NCBI RefSeq assembly: GCF_050436995.1
Contig: NC_134754.1
Span: 5,201,001 to 5,265,000 of the forward strand
DNA from: Anticarsia gemmatalis
Lineage: Eukaryota > Arthropoda > Insecta > Lepidoptera > Erebidae
Length of the DNA: 64,000 nt
Reading direction: 5' to 3'
The notes below the pieces were generated by a model. That model was given only the letters and a program-made list of their open reading frames with translations. It searched no databases and was not told the origin of the DNA. This document shows, piece after piece, positions 12,401 to 26,400 of the stretch; within the stretch, counting starts at the first letter, position 1, and every line of letters starts with the position of its first letter. Position numbers and translations under genes: made by a program.

Positions 12401-15400
12401 GACCGAGTTAAAAGTTTCTTTATCAAATAAAAACTTCGTAGGCATTCAACTTAGCCAAGATAGTGGTATTCGTGAAACCAACTCTAAGGATACTTGTAAT
12501 GGCCGCAACGAATAGTTGAATGTGGTTTATTTTTTAAATAATTTCGTGTTGGTCGAGATGTCTTGTCTGGTTAGTAGGTAAGTTTTGATCTAGGTTAGTT
12601 ATCGAAAGCCTCACAAGGTTTGTTTGCCACTTCATGCTTCCTGCTACTTATAACCTGTCTCTGCTGTCAATACTGTAGAAGTAAATAAAATACATTCTTT
12701 GGCAGAAAAATAAATAAAAGATGAGATTAACGCTAATTACAAGGACCGCTCCGTAAGTCTGTGACCCTGATCATCAAGCATTTGCATTAAGTAAAGTAAA
12801 ACTATGTATTCGATGTCAACTGTACTTTTAACAAACTCTGTAGTTTTAAATGGTGATAAACCAAGACAGCTTAATTGTAAAAATCAAAGTTATGCTGACA
12901 TTTTTATTAAGTAAAACCCTTTTAAGATTTTACTTTATCACGCTATTCCATTATCATCTACTGCATAAAACAATTATGAAAGCTGAAACTGGTACAAACA
13001 TTTAAGTTTTTTTTTGGTATAAAGCTGTTTTTTTACAAAATCTATATCATACTTCTTTATCAGCAAAAGTTATCATTACCGAATACTACGGATTTAATCC
13101 CACGGGCCGAAAATTGCTTGAATATTCAAGTACAAAAAACTTAAATATGAAAAGGAAATTATTTGCTTTTTAATAACACGGCACAAAGAAAACATAAAGG
13201 CATAAATTTAACGACGCATAAAAATCGATTTCATAAATAATACAGTCGTTTGTTAAACTCAACATTGACCGGTATCTTGTAATGGATCACTTAATTTCGA
13301 TTAACTCGACGGACCCGATACGAGAACAATACGACGCCCGGATATTACTCGTTTTCGCTTTTTGATCGTTTTTCACGTTATTTTCGATACAGCCCGGCAG
13401 TGGCGATCTTAAACAAATAGTTACACGTCCAAAGTAAAAAGAACTTTCCCATTCTACGAACCAACCCTTTCTTCTTCGTAAATTTTGAATATGAAAACGG
13501 GCGCGGCGGGTCATATAAAACTGGTGATATGATGTTTGATGTAGAATGCCCCTTCGGCCTTTCAACGATAAAGCGTATCGTTCAAGCTTGAGCCCATTAT
13601 TTTAATGGCCAATCAATATATTCCCTATAGTTACACAACATATTTCACGTACGCTCTACGGAGGATATACTAATTAAGTTTGTTTGAATATTTACTTTGT
13701 AAATTGTTTGAGTTCAGCCGTTATTAAGACGTTGTTTGCGGTATCCTAATTTTCTCGTGCGGTTATAGGCTAACAAGGCTCGTTAGAAATATCTAACAAG
13801 GAATTTAATACAAATAAAGCTTTAACTAAAGGTTAGAACGATTAAGCGGTTGATTACGTTTTATAGGAACCACCCGGGGTTATTAGAATATCTTCCGTAA
13901 TGTTAGCTCGTTTTAATTAAGAACTTCAAAAATGATATTGTATAATAACACTGTAATGTGTGTAATTTCTAACTGGAATTTATGACTTAATAACTGTTTT
14001 AGAATGGGAACTATGAATGCACGCCTACCTTTGATTAATATAATTTTGGAAATGTGTACCTTTTTTATCTTTTATAGTTATTGTGTAGGTGTTTTCTAAA
14101 ATATTTATAATGTTCACTATTTCATACAAAACTCAATGCTGGATGGATATCCGGCGCATTTAAAGCTTAAAAATGCGTTTAGTTCTACCGTAGTATTCAT
14201 CTTTTGTGACTTTTTACAAAAAAATAAATAGGTAAAAGAATCCATTGCTTAACCTAAAATTTTATTACAAATAAAAGTTGGCAGTTAGACAAAAATAAAA
14301 TCGTCAGAACAAACTTGAATTTTAGCTCTACTTCATTACAATAACAATTTTTAGCAGCTCCCTTCTTATTTTTAATATAAAAGAACCGCTTTTTAATCAG
14401 ACAAATGGAGTTTCTCACTCGTTCCACTAATAATATTATTTCATCCCCCTAACAATGTGACAGTTCGCCAACTAGCCCAAGTTTTTGAAAGGCACGCTCT
14501 TATTTACATTTCTATTCAATATTTATCATTCGTGATGCACGGAGTTTTAATGTCCCTTGGCAAGGAAAAAATAAATAGCTAGTTTGACTTCGGCTCATTT
14601 GGTATAAGTTACTTTTTCAAAACTATATCACGCTTAAGGCGACGACATATAATAAAAGTAGGTAATTCAGAAGGTATTTAAATAGGTATGTGACTCTCCT
14701 TACAGTATAATAGCTGTTCTATTCGATAGAATATATGGGGCAACAAGCGAGGCCAAATTTGTGTTTTATACAAGAACTAAACTCAGGGACCTTTCTCTGA
14801 TACTTTTCTACTGTGTCGTAATAAAGTAATGTATGCTAGACTTTACTCGTAGTTTGCATTCGGTTTGAATGATGTCATGGGTAGTTTTGACCAAAACACT
14901 ACAGTGATATAAACCAGTTGTCGGTGATAATATCGCCTCGTAGATTAATCCAGGATTATATCAAGCGGCCTAATACCTAGATTAATGCAATCTAAACGTC
15001 GAAAGCGCATAGATGGACGCGATACGGTGCAATTAATTCACAAATAAATTAAACATGAATACTCGAACCGACCTGTCGACAGAAAAGCCTTTATAAAATA
15101 CTCGTACGTTTTACAATTCATCGTAAACATGTCAATATTTAACCTACTTAAATAAAATACAGCATCCTGTGCAGCCCTTTATGACAAATATCTCCAACAA
15201 ATCAATTAAATTATGTCCATACAATTTTAAGATGTTATCTCACATCCCTGACCACGTATGCAATACGATATGCTCCACTGAAGACACCAGATTTCTTAAT
15301 TTTAAGACACCAATTCTCCACATACAAAAACGAACTTTATTATCTCTCGATCAAAGCTTAATTTTGTTTGAGGTTGAATCTTACGCATTGAGCTAGCAAT

Positions 15401-18400
15401 GTCCAGCGTATGAGAGAAAAAAGTAAGATTCCACCATGTCTGACCATTTCCGACGGCTATTATTCTGTCTCCCTCTATATCCGTTTCCGGCTGTCGCGAA
15501 AACAAAATACTGCAGCAGACAAAACAAAGTATGTCTATACATTGCACAATTCATTCAATCTATTATTTTTAAGAATGAGCCTTTGATTTTAAAAGAGGTT
15601 CGAATGTTTTGTTCTCATAATACGAGTATTCATTGGATGTAGAATACAGGTTAATGAACGAAACGTCCAAGATTAGTTTTATTCAAACTTTTTAGGAAGT
15701 CATAACCGACCTTTCCATCAAAGTGGTCAAATCTTGGGACACGTCTATTTTATAATTGAAGATATTTTACGTATTGGACCTTTGTCGGAGTTTATGTATG
15801 TATGTTCTTGTGATTTCGTTAGGGCTCAGGAATTATATTTTTTTTATTAGCACTTAATCTAAAAGTTATGATCGAGCCGTCGAGGTACCATGGTTATTAT
15901 AGACATTTCCCAAAACCGAAGTTTGGCTGTTGTCAATACATTTGTCAATTGACGCTTGGTCGATCCCAAACGATTTCTACTAAATGTTTTTACGGAGGGG
16001 AATGTCACAATATTTCAGGCTTTTGACTGTTCCAACTATCAACTCGCATAACAATCGGAACAGTCATGTCCTCGTAAAATTCTCAATAAACATTTGCGAA
16101 AACCCACAAAGACTTGTGAAACTTTTCTCCCCTTGTTTATACCTAAAAGCTTCTCGCAGCATATTTGGCGCTACCTAAAAGACTCCACCAAACATTTGAA
16201 AGCTGGATGTGTACGTCAATGTATTTTAAATGTACAAAATTTTACGTTTTTCGAACAAACTGAACGGATCGGGCTAGCAAACAAGCGGTGACTGGTAAGT
16301 GAAAAGTTTGGTGTTTGTGCTTTTAACCGTCCCCAGAGCGTAAAAAACAACCAATACTGTAATGTTGGTAACGTACGTAATAATAATTTAATTTGGTATA
16401 CATGTGAAGCGGAAAAGTTTGGCAAACTTTGGTATTTAGCATGATCGTAAATCAGTGGGGCTTTTACCAGCCTCATAATAATTGTTATTAATACCTTTGG
16501 AACTCACACAAAAATAAGAGAAGATTGTTCTGCACCAAAAATTTCGTACTACGTTTTGCTATATACCTAGGCACCAAAATCTTCACCTGCAGACGTAAAA
16601 CATGTCACAAGAGGGATAAACGTGTAAGTATGTAATAACCGTTATCTCCAACATATTGCTTAATTAAACGTAGTCATCGAACTACGTAACAGCCACTACC
16701 CGCCAGTATTATATATACATACATTCTAAAATAATAATAAAATATGTTCCTAACCCATGTTACTTCTTACACGACAGCCAATTATTTCCAAAGCAGAACA
16801 ACACTCAAGTTGTACAAAACATTTCTCTCGGCACGAACATAAATTAAAGGCTTTCAGAATCCAAACAAAATAAAGACGTTACCTTGTTCGCGGGCAGACC
16901 GTTACCAGGTCAACGCTGCTCATAGATGAAGAAATAGAAACTAGGGAGCAACAAAACTCTTTAATTGCCACATAAAACAGTCTTCACCCTTTTAATCATA
17001 TCAAAAGAGCAATCTTCCGGCCGGATGGACGGCGAGCGACATCCAAAACCTTGTTTTCCCAACACCTTATGCTTTAAACAATAAGGATGTGTTTTGCTTG
17101 TCGATTACCAATCTGTTATCGGGGTGTAATTTCGGAACTTCCAGGAATAACGATGATCTATCATATTACAAATTCGTTTTTGATTCGTGAAAATCTAATT
17201 TCGTGGTTCAGTCTTTCATGTTGGTGTTACTCTTCTTTAATCTTCCGAACGGTTTGGGTTACCTGTTTCTTTAATTAAAATGGAAGCTTTTCATTTGCGC
17301 CGATTAAACTCACATTGTTTTAAGTTGTATCTTGTATCGATTTTGTGTGAACACCTCTGATGCTACAAATCTTCGGCTGAAGTAAACAAGTATAAGGTTA
17401 CCGGAATGATTATACTGATACTATTTCAAAGATCAAGAACCTTAAGTTAGTAGAACACCAACGTGTTGCTTAATGTTTGTGAAATAATATAAAACTCAAA
17501 ATTATGTCGTAGCAGTGATTATCACTTATACAAGTATGCAAAACATAATGATAGAGTAGAGTGAACTGATAGCATTTGGTTTTTTTTCTAGGTAATATAG
17601 TTTCAGCTGTATATCATAGGGTACAAAGGTGTAGAAAATTATCTACACCGGCTACACGCCATAATTAAATAAAACGCAACAACACAGCGGTCATAGCACC
17701 TAATAGTAAAAGCAGTAATTATTTTAATGCAAGCAATTATTCTATCTAAGTAAAACTGTGTATAAAGCTTACAAGTCCAGTTAGTACACTACCATACACG
17801 CCTACTTTATTACTAGCTATTAACAATGAATAAGTAATTAGTCATTTGAACTAAAATATTACACTCGACACTTAATACGAAGCCAATCTTAGATTTAATT
17901 ACACCCTCGTCCTATAATCCCTGTGTTCAATAAATGTAGGTTTCATATTAATTAGGCATTCGATTACTACTATTAATCCTGTAATATGTAATACCTATCA
18001 TAAACTCCTAATAACCGGCTTTAACCTCTGCTCTTGCTATACCTATCTCTTACGCTTACCGCAAATTGAAATGAGACGGCATAATGACTGTAAGCATATC
18101 CGATGGAAATTCATAGGCAACAGCATAATACCGTTGTTATTGCACCATAAAGTTTACTTACCATTTTATCATGGCGGCTTCCCTACAATGTACGAGACAT
18201 TCATATATTAATAAATATTAATATAAAGGCATTAATTTTATGAGGCCTAAGAGGTGGAAACAAACGGGAGCCAAGTGAATTTATAGCTTTGCATGTTTCC
18301 GATGTAAAACGTGCAATATGAGGTACACTGAAGTACATATTTAACTTGTGTGGAAGAATTCCGGTCTCCGTTTAATAGGTTGATTTATGTGAACGATGTA

Positions 18401-21400
18401 ACGATATATTTTAAAGCTGTCTCATGAAGTTATGAGCGTTCATAAGTTTACTGGGTCACTTTATTGAAGTGAACTATATTGGACACTTGGTGTATGTCGT
18501 AGTTTTTGTTACTTAGTTTTACAATATAGCAAATTAATAACATTTTTATTAGTATTTGTAGAAGAATACGAGAGTAGGAGAGTATTTTGACACTTAATGA
18601 AAATCGTATTTTTTTTTTCTTTATCGACGTTAGGTAAGTGAGTACATGAATAAAGATCAACCAAAACCTGAAGTTTTAATCGAGATAACTGTCTTCCAAC
18701 AGTCAAAGTTTTGTATAAAAATAATAGTACTTTTGTATTTAAAAGATATTGATATAAATTATCAAAGACTCAGTGCAAAAAACTTGTGCGAAACACGAAC
18801 ACATTTAAATAATTTAAGCAAAACAAAACTCCCAAGTCATTTTATGTTGGAATAACATGAAAAAATAATTTCTAATGTATCAATAAAAGGGGACGGGACA
18901 AAGTTCTGTGGAACTCGAAGACAAAGAATAACGTTGATATCCATAACTCAGAGACTACGGGACGAAAGAAAGTAAACTAAACAAAAATAAAAGGCGGTGT
19001 TTGTGAATCGACTTCCAAGTTTATTTTCAAAGGGCCCGTAATCATCGGGAGGCGAACTTTATTACGTTTTACGAGATACTTAGATGTGAAATGTAAACAT
19101 TGACACGGGGAGAACATGCAAAATGTAAACAAATTAACGAACGGGATACCTCCTTGTATTTCATATAAATTGATGCGTAAACTTCCTTTTGATTTCTTGT
19201 TTTTGCCATGTTGATTGTTCCACGTTATTAATTGGGGAATAAACAACATGTTTTGACTAAAATAGCACCTCTTTGATTTTGTATTCCTGGAAGATACGCT
19301 CAAGTAACACATTTGTTTTTCATAGGCCAATTACGCGTGTCACGTTAAACGTGTGTGTTTTTACCTGAAAATGTATTTTACTCTGTACGAATATTACGTT
19401 ACATTTAATTGTGCAAGTTAGTTTTCCTCCATTTTTATGGATATTACCGATCAGATTAAAACATTTTTACAGCATAACAACCAAAAATAAATCTCGCAGA
19501 GCGCAAGGAAAAAACAACTTCCCTTGTCTTATCCCCGGCAATAAAGTCATCTGCACTTTAAAAGCAAAAAATATTAAAGCAGAACATTTAACATCTCCGT
19601 CCGTGTGTCGAGTAATAGCATAGAGGCGTCAAAAGATATGCAGATGTATCTTGTAATTATACTTTTTTTTTTATCTCCAAGGCGAAATGGTACAAAGCGC
19701 TGACGTCTTTATGCTAAAATATGGAGATGGAGTCATTAGCAATTTTTATTTTAATGAAAAGATGTCGTTCGGGTTCAAATGGACGACCCTTGCTTCTGTT
19801 GGTCAGCGATTTTTTATATCTAGCAACCCTATCTTACAGTGCAGGGATTCTTGATTAGATTTATTTTTTTATGCAGTTTGTACTACGTAGTTAAAGTTTG
19901 AGGGTCTGTGTATTTTGGTTAATTGGAAAATAACTTTAAAATAAAATTTTAAGACCATTATAGCGAATATAATTTTTAGAATACAGCTAATTGGTTTTTA
20001 TCAGTTCTCTATATCGAAATATATTTTAAAGCAATTAACCGCATTTTCATTAAAAAATAATTTGCAGTACGAAAAATAACGGTACAAAAATCGGTTAAGA
20101 AAAGCATGCTCCTTGTGTATCAACCTGTTTGAATTGCAAACAACAATCAACCTGCCAACGAAATGATTATTATATTAATCCAACTGAATACATTTACTTG
20201 TTGTTTTGGCTCAGGTATGAGGTACTAATAAAATTTTTACACTGTGATCAAAGAATATCATTTCAGTTTTGTAATACTATAAGGAACGTTGCGTAGTAAG
20301 GTGCTCATAGAGTTACTCTTATTAAGAAAAAAACTTATTATCTATCGATATTGATTTAGAGACGCGAGAAATCTAAAGTGATTAATCACTTAAAGGCGTA
20401 TTTATCTAAATTCATAACATACATTTTAACATATTTATGTTTGTTGAGTTGCTTTACCTGTGCATAAATCGTATTTTACCCCAATAGTCAAGTACAAAGA
20501 AGTATTCCTCTCACGATACCAATTTTTCAACACCCAATCTATTAGTTTTCCAGTATTAAGATCTGGAAATGCTATCAACGCGAGAAATACCTTTATAATA
20601 TTGATGCTGAAACTATGCCCGTCACTTGTTATAACAGTAGAAAATCATAATTACCCACTCCCAATTAATATCAGTCACGTCATTCCACAGAAGAGACAAA
20701 TGTTTTTGTTCCCGTCACTTAGTGGTTGTATTTTCGGTGGCACATTGTTATTATAGCATCCCCGACGGATGCGTTCTCTTAATTTCCAGTAAATCGTGGC
20801 TCTCTTCAGCGATGGCTTGCATCTGAATAAACATTCGTATAGCCGTGATTAAGGCTGGGTGTGAAGTGGCGACATAGATAGTACTTACTTTCTTTAGAGT
20901 AGGTAGAGACGCTCTTGCAAACATAAGCCAAAAACTACATGAATCTTATCCTTGATTGTATACATTCTCAAAGAGTTTACTTAAAATTTACAGCTTTTTT
21001 AATGTTTTTCGAATATTTTAGTAATTTTGTACTATAAAGTTAATATCTGTCCTGATTTTTCGATAATAATTAGAAGGTGAAGGAGTTCTCTCGTTCGTAT
21101 GAGAAGACATTAGTTAGAACTAAATAAAGTTATATTCAACAGTTTACGGGCATTTCTGTGAACTATATTATGTATATTATAGATTTCAACTGGTTTTATG
21201 CTCATTGTAAATTAGTGCTAAAATACTTAATTTCGTGACTAAATCATTAACTTTATCATACAATCGCGAGCGTGTAGCCAGCCTATCGTCAGTGGGAGTG
21301 ATAATCTCATCGATATATCAAGAGCATTGAGCTGTCCGAGTGAAGGACCATCGACTTCTGAGGGGAAGTGAGTAACATGCGAGAATATGTGAGGATTTAC

Positions 21401-23339
21401 GATCAAATATTTGTTATTATATCAGATTAAATCCGTATTGGAAGGTAGTTAGAGATTTTCTTGCATAATACATCTATTTCATTTAAAATGACATGTTTTT
21501 GAAAATTGTGATCATATTTTTTATTATTTTCGGTTAGAACCTAACTTACACTTAATTTTGCAGCCAATTTTTATGCTATTTTTGTTGCGACCAGTTAATG
21601 AGTTTGCGTTTCGATTTTTTAGAATTTGTATAGAATTCAAAGCTAGATAAGTTATCCTAGTTTATTGCCCGGAGTAAGACGCTTACAATATGACAGTTAC
21701 GGTGTTAATAAAACTTTTTTTTTAAATTTTTAGGATTAAGGTTTTTCTGATTACTTACTGGAATAGAGGTGAAGAAGGGAGATAAGGTACTTTAGTAATG
21801 TTTTAAAACATTACTGTCTGAGAAATGTGTGCATACGTTAGGAAAGGGCAGTTAAACTTTATTTAAATCTAATCGCACACATTTACGGGACAATCTTATG
21901 CGTCACCTAGAATTCGTCACACGAAATGTTATCCAAGTTTAGGGTTGAAACTATTACAAAAAAAAATTTAGAAAATGACTGAATATAGAAAAAATATATA
22001 GAAAGTGAAAACTTGGGGCTTATTTTGATGAAAGTAAAATACATTTTATGAAGAACCTGGCGTATTTTTTTCAAGATACAATTGTAATATTACGTTAAGG
22101 TGTTGCCAATTGATATTTTAATGTGAGATATATAACCCTTGAAAAACCTATCTAAACAAAAATATTTTTTATACTGGTCCACAACCAGTTTAAAAAAAAT
22201 ATACCTACCTAACAGTACCAACATGTTTCGAGACACCAAACAAACACAAGATTAAGCCTTTAATTATAAAATGAACTCGTTAATATTTGATGACGCACGT
22301 CTCTGATTTATATGCAGTTATTTTTAATTATGACAGCAACTGCATTGTGTGATAAAACGACGGCTTATTACTTCTCCGTATTACAGATCATTGCAGTGTT
22401 TGTTTATTTTATTTATATTGTTACCATTATAAGATGTGTTGTAAAGATGTTATGCATTCTTTGCTTTCTTGTATGATATTTGCAGCGTCTTGTATAATAT
22501 TGTAGTAGAGGGAAGTTTTTTATTATATTTAGATTAAAGTTACCATGTTTGGTTCCGGCCACATATTTTGTCGCATATTCGTATCATCACTAATAGAAGA
22601 TTTTTCTATCGATAGCTGCTTGAAGCCGTGTGTTGCTATGGCCATTCCATAGTCAGTATTTTTTTCGAAACATAAAAAAATAATATATCAAAGTTTTTCA
22701 AATATTATGCTAGGCTTTCTTACCTTGGAAAACGAGGAAACCAAAGTTCTTTCAGCAGCCCCATGGTTACACAAGGTAATTTTACCATAAAATCTAAAGA
22801 ACACAACCCTACTTAGTAAGGCAAAGTCCATTCTTAGCCAAAACACAACATTTTAGTGGCACTTTACTTAATGACTGATTTCATTAAACGCCTTGTAAGA
22901 CTGACTAAAGCACTGTAGTGCATATCGATAACGAAAGCTCATTTTCGAAATGGTATTATTAAGGTATAGAATATAGTAGAGGTACTGGAATACGCGATAG
23001 CGTTTTTTGATCGCTGCCTGGTCCTGCATCATGTCAGGTAAAGCATTAGGTTCATAATCAAGCTATTAAATAATTACTTATAATTTTTTTACGACGCTTT
23101 TTGACCACAGTGTCGAAAATTCTTGGAGCTTAAGTAGTTATTTTAAACAGTTATTGTTTACAAGGAAGGAAAATCTAGATATCACAGGATCTTTACCTGC
23201 CACAGGATTATTCTATAATCTCTTTTCCAGTAGATCAATTGGAAGCTTTATTTAAATACACAATCCCAGAAGACATTCAGATAAAAGATAAGTTTACGAA
23301 CTATAAAATCACTGTACCAATTTATGCATTAAGTCGAGT
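9481..23339. other. Gene-free AT-rich stretch
   Basis: No supported gene. Open frames are short and lack recognisable domains. Slightly more GC-rich patches lie at about 10740-10900, 13270-13590, 16870-17050 and 21260-21370. The last has a short open frame with a donor-like GTGAGT and is treated as a finding. A 13-bp perfect inverted repeat with a 46-base loop is at 11260-11331. The remainder is plain intergenic or intronic sequence. Confidence 0.55.
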
Positions 23340-23405
23340 ATCGAGAGTTTAACATTAAAAATCCTGAAACCTTTATTTTTAAGTTACGCGCTAGGGGCGC
23401 TGATA
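23334..23405 (-). repeat. Family X dispersed repeat, copy 1
   Basis: On the minus strand the segment reads ATCAGCGCCCCTAGCGCG, then an AT-rich spacer, then AATGTTAAACTCTCGATACT. The same order of motifs occurs at 38575-38655 and, interrupted by a Helitron-like insertion, at 35563-35862. No terminal repeats or coding frame are visible. It appears to be a small old repeat of about 80-100 bp of unknown class. Confidence 0.5.
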
Positions 23406-26400
23406 ACTTTTAAAATAACATTTCTAAATACCTACTGGTTGAACGGTTAAAAGCAGTAAAAAATCGCTTCTTTGAGCCTTTAAATCGCTATCGCTCATGA
23501 ATGTACTGTAAACCTAATAAACAAGCATCGCAAAGTGAGTAAGCGATACCTAGCTGTGAGAGACACGTATAAACACCTCACACTGTGACAAAATGCAATC
23601 GCTCACTCCTTGATGGATCTTGTATGCGTTTCACAAAACCTATGTTTGTATGTATGTATGTAAATGTAGTAGAATATTTAATGGATGTGTTTATCTATTG
23701 TGTGAGGTTAGAGGAATTATTTTTTACTAATACTGTATTAATGATATGTTAATCGAAGTGACTGCTAAATCCAAATTTGTAAGTTCCAGGCTATTGATTA
23801 AATGTAATTTTTATAATTCCATAAATTTTCCTACTAGTATATAGTATATAAGAGAAGCACATACATATACACGTACATACGTAGACTTAGAAACACATTA
23901 CTCTCCTTCACGACACGCAATCTGGTAAATAGCTTACTTTTATGATATGCCAAATTTATAGTAAAAAGTACAATAGTCACTGAAATCAAAACATAAAAAA
24001 TAAACACTCAAATGTTAGGATCTGTACATAATATGGGATTCCAGCCGCCTACTTAAAAAAAATAATACGTAACAATTACCTATAAGATTGTAGTAAAGTT
24101 ATCAAGAAGAACTAAACAAATAAACTAAAACAAAGAAGTAACTATTCTTTCTAACACAACAATTCTTTTCTCGTGTTTCTTTATCCAAGGGACTAGACTT
24201 GTGTGCACTTTTATTTCTACTATTTTATAACTTTCTTAGGCTATTTCGATATGATTTCTTAAGCCATATAAGTATTCTTTTAACGTAATATTTTTTTTAA
24301 TTCAAATAAATACTTTTAAACCCCGCATGAAAAACTCGCTAATGCTTTTTTTAATTTTTTTTTCCATTTTAATCTTTCTTAACTATTTGTTTATCTTGCT
24401 CAACTCACTCCTTCACTTCTATTATACACCTACTTCTTTTTATCTCTGCATCACCCGTAAGTTGACTGGTAGAGAATGCCATTGGCATTAAGTCCGCAAT
24501 TATACAACTTTTGTATATGAAGTTAATAAATAAATAGATAAATAATGCTGACAGCTTTCCCTGTGAGTGTAGAAAGACCCCTCGAATATGAAAATCTTTT
24601 TCAATGGGCATAATATTATATTTTTAAGTATTTTATAAATAATTCAAATACCAAAATATGCATTAAACATTCACCCCTAAAGTTCATTGACATATCAAAA
24701 TATTTTATCGAAGCTATAAACAATATTTTATTCAAAAACATATCGAAAAACTTACTCATGTTCAATTTGCGTAGTGCCTTTATACATCTCAAACAAAATA
24801 TAAGTGCCTTTTCATTTGTACGAAATAAATAACTTTCATACGTACTATGTATGTTCGTGGAACGTTACGCTTTGCTAGGACTATTTCAAAGGCCGGCAAA
24901 ATTCATGTCAAAATGTTTGAAAAGTGTGCCCGAAAGCATCAAAACCTCTGCAGAAACTTTTATGTGAAATTTAATGTTGCATATTTAAAAGCTGTTGGGC
25001 GGATATAGTAAGGGAGACGATAAGCCAGTTATTAATCCGTATAACTTTCATTTTAATCTGATTTGATCTGACCTTTAATTTTGATATTGTTATGGAAATA
25101 TTAATGTTTGCCGTTTACAGTATTTTCACTACCTGAGCCTCAGGAAATAAATATAATTATTCCAAAATTCTTCGTTTCTTGTCAATTTAAAAGATTTGAA
25201 GAACTTATTCTAGCTCTGTCTCAGCTTAAAATGTTTCCGTCACTATCTCATTTCTTTTAAATCAATGTATTCATATTGCTAAACATTAACACCGTATTTA
25301 ATACCGGTTGAAACTGATCAACATTTTAGCTATATCAACTATTATTGTTATTTGCTAGTTAACTAGCACTGACATACGTTACTGACAGACGTATCTACCT
25401 AATTTTGTATTTATACTATTAAGTTGTATTTTGTATTTATATTGAATTAAAAATTATACTAACATTTGTATTTCCGTAGTTACAGCTCCCAGCCTACGTA
25501 CACACTAGTGAAAACCCACACTGAGTGAACAAGCAAACATTTTTCGTACACAGCCCGTATCGAAAACCATTTCGACGTTGTAATCCGAATAACAAACATG
25601 TAATTAATGAAGTCCACTGCGTAATAATGTATATTGTACAGTTACAAGTAAAAATATGTACAGACTGATACCATATGAATAGTATTATATTAAATTGATA
25701 TTGTTTGGTATGACAATATCAATTTAATTATCATTCATCCGAAAACTTAGTATTATAACGTAACGCATACTAAATTAAGCTGCGGACTGCCTGTTTGTCT
25801 GGGCTACCTTTTTTAAACATACATCTTTATTTCCAATACACTTAATTTTGATTGGTTATTATTAATAAGAAAACATATTTTTTTAATTTAAGAAGTCATT
25901 TTGATACTTTTGTAGATGAACATTATTTCATAATCGTGTATTCATATTTTTGCTTTTGGCTGTACGTGTAAAACAATATTTTATATTACGCCAAATTATT
26001 TCTGGTATATGATCCTTACTGTTGTGTTGCTTTAGGATTATGTGGTTTGCGATAAAATAGAAAGGGTCGTTTTATATTTAGAATGGAATCACTTTACTTC
26101 TTACGTAGGCGTAGGATAAGGGATATCTTAATAATTAAACACGCAAAGTGCGGTAAGATTGGCTTGTAAAGAAGATAAGTTTGTCTATGATTGATGGGAT
26201 ATGGAGAGACTTACCTCAATCGTTTAGATGGATTTACTACCGCGTAAATTGATTTTTTTAGGTGCCTTTAAGCCCAATTTTTGTATAAAGACAGTAGGTA
26301 TATCACCACCCCTACAGCGTTCCTACTAGGTAATATCACCATTATTTTTTGTTTAATTTATATTTCTGGTCAAAATAATAATATATGTGGTCAAGCTTCC

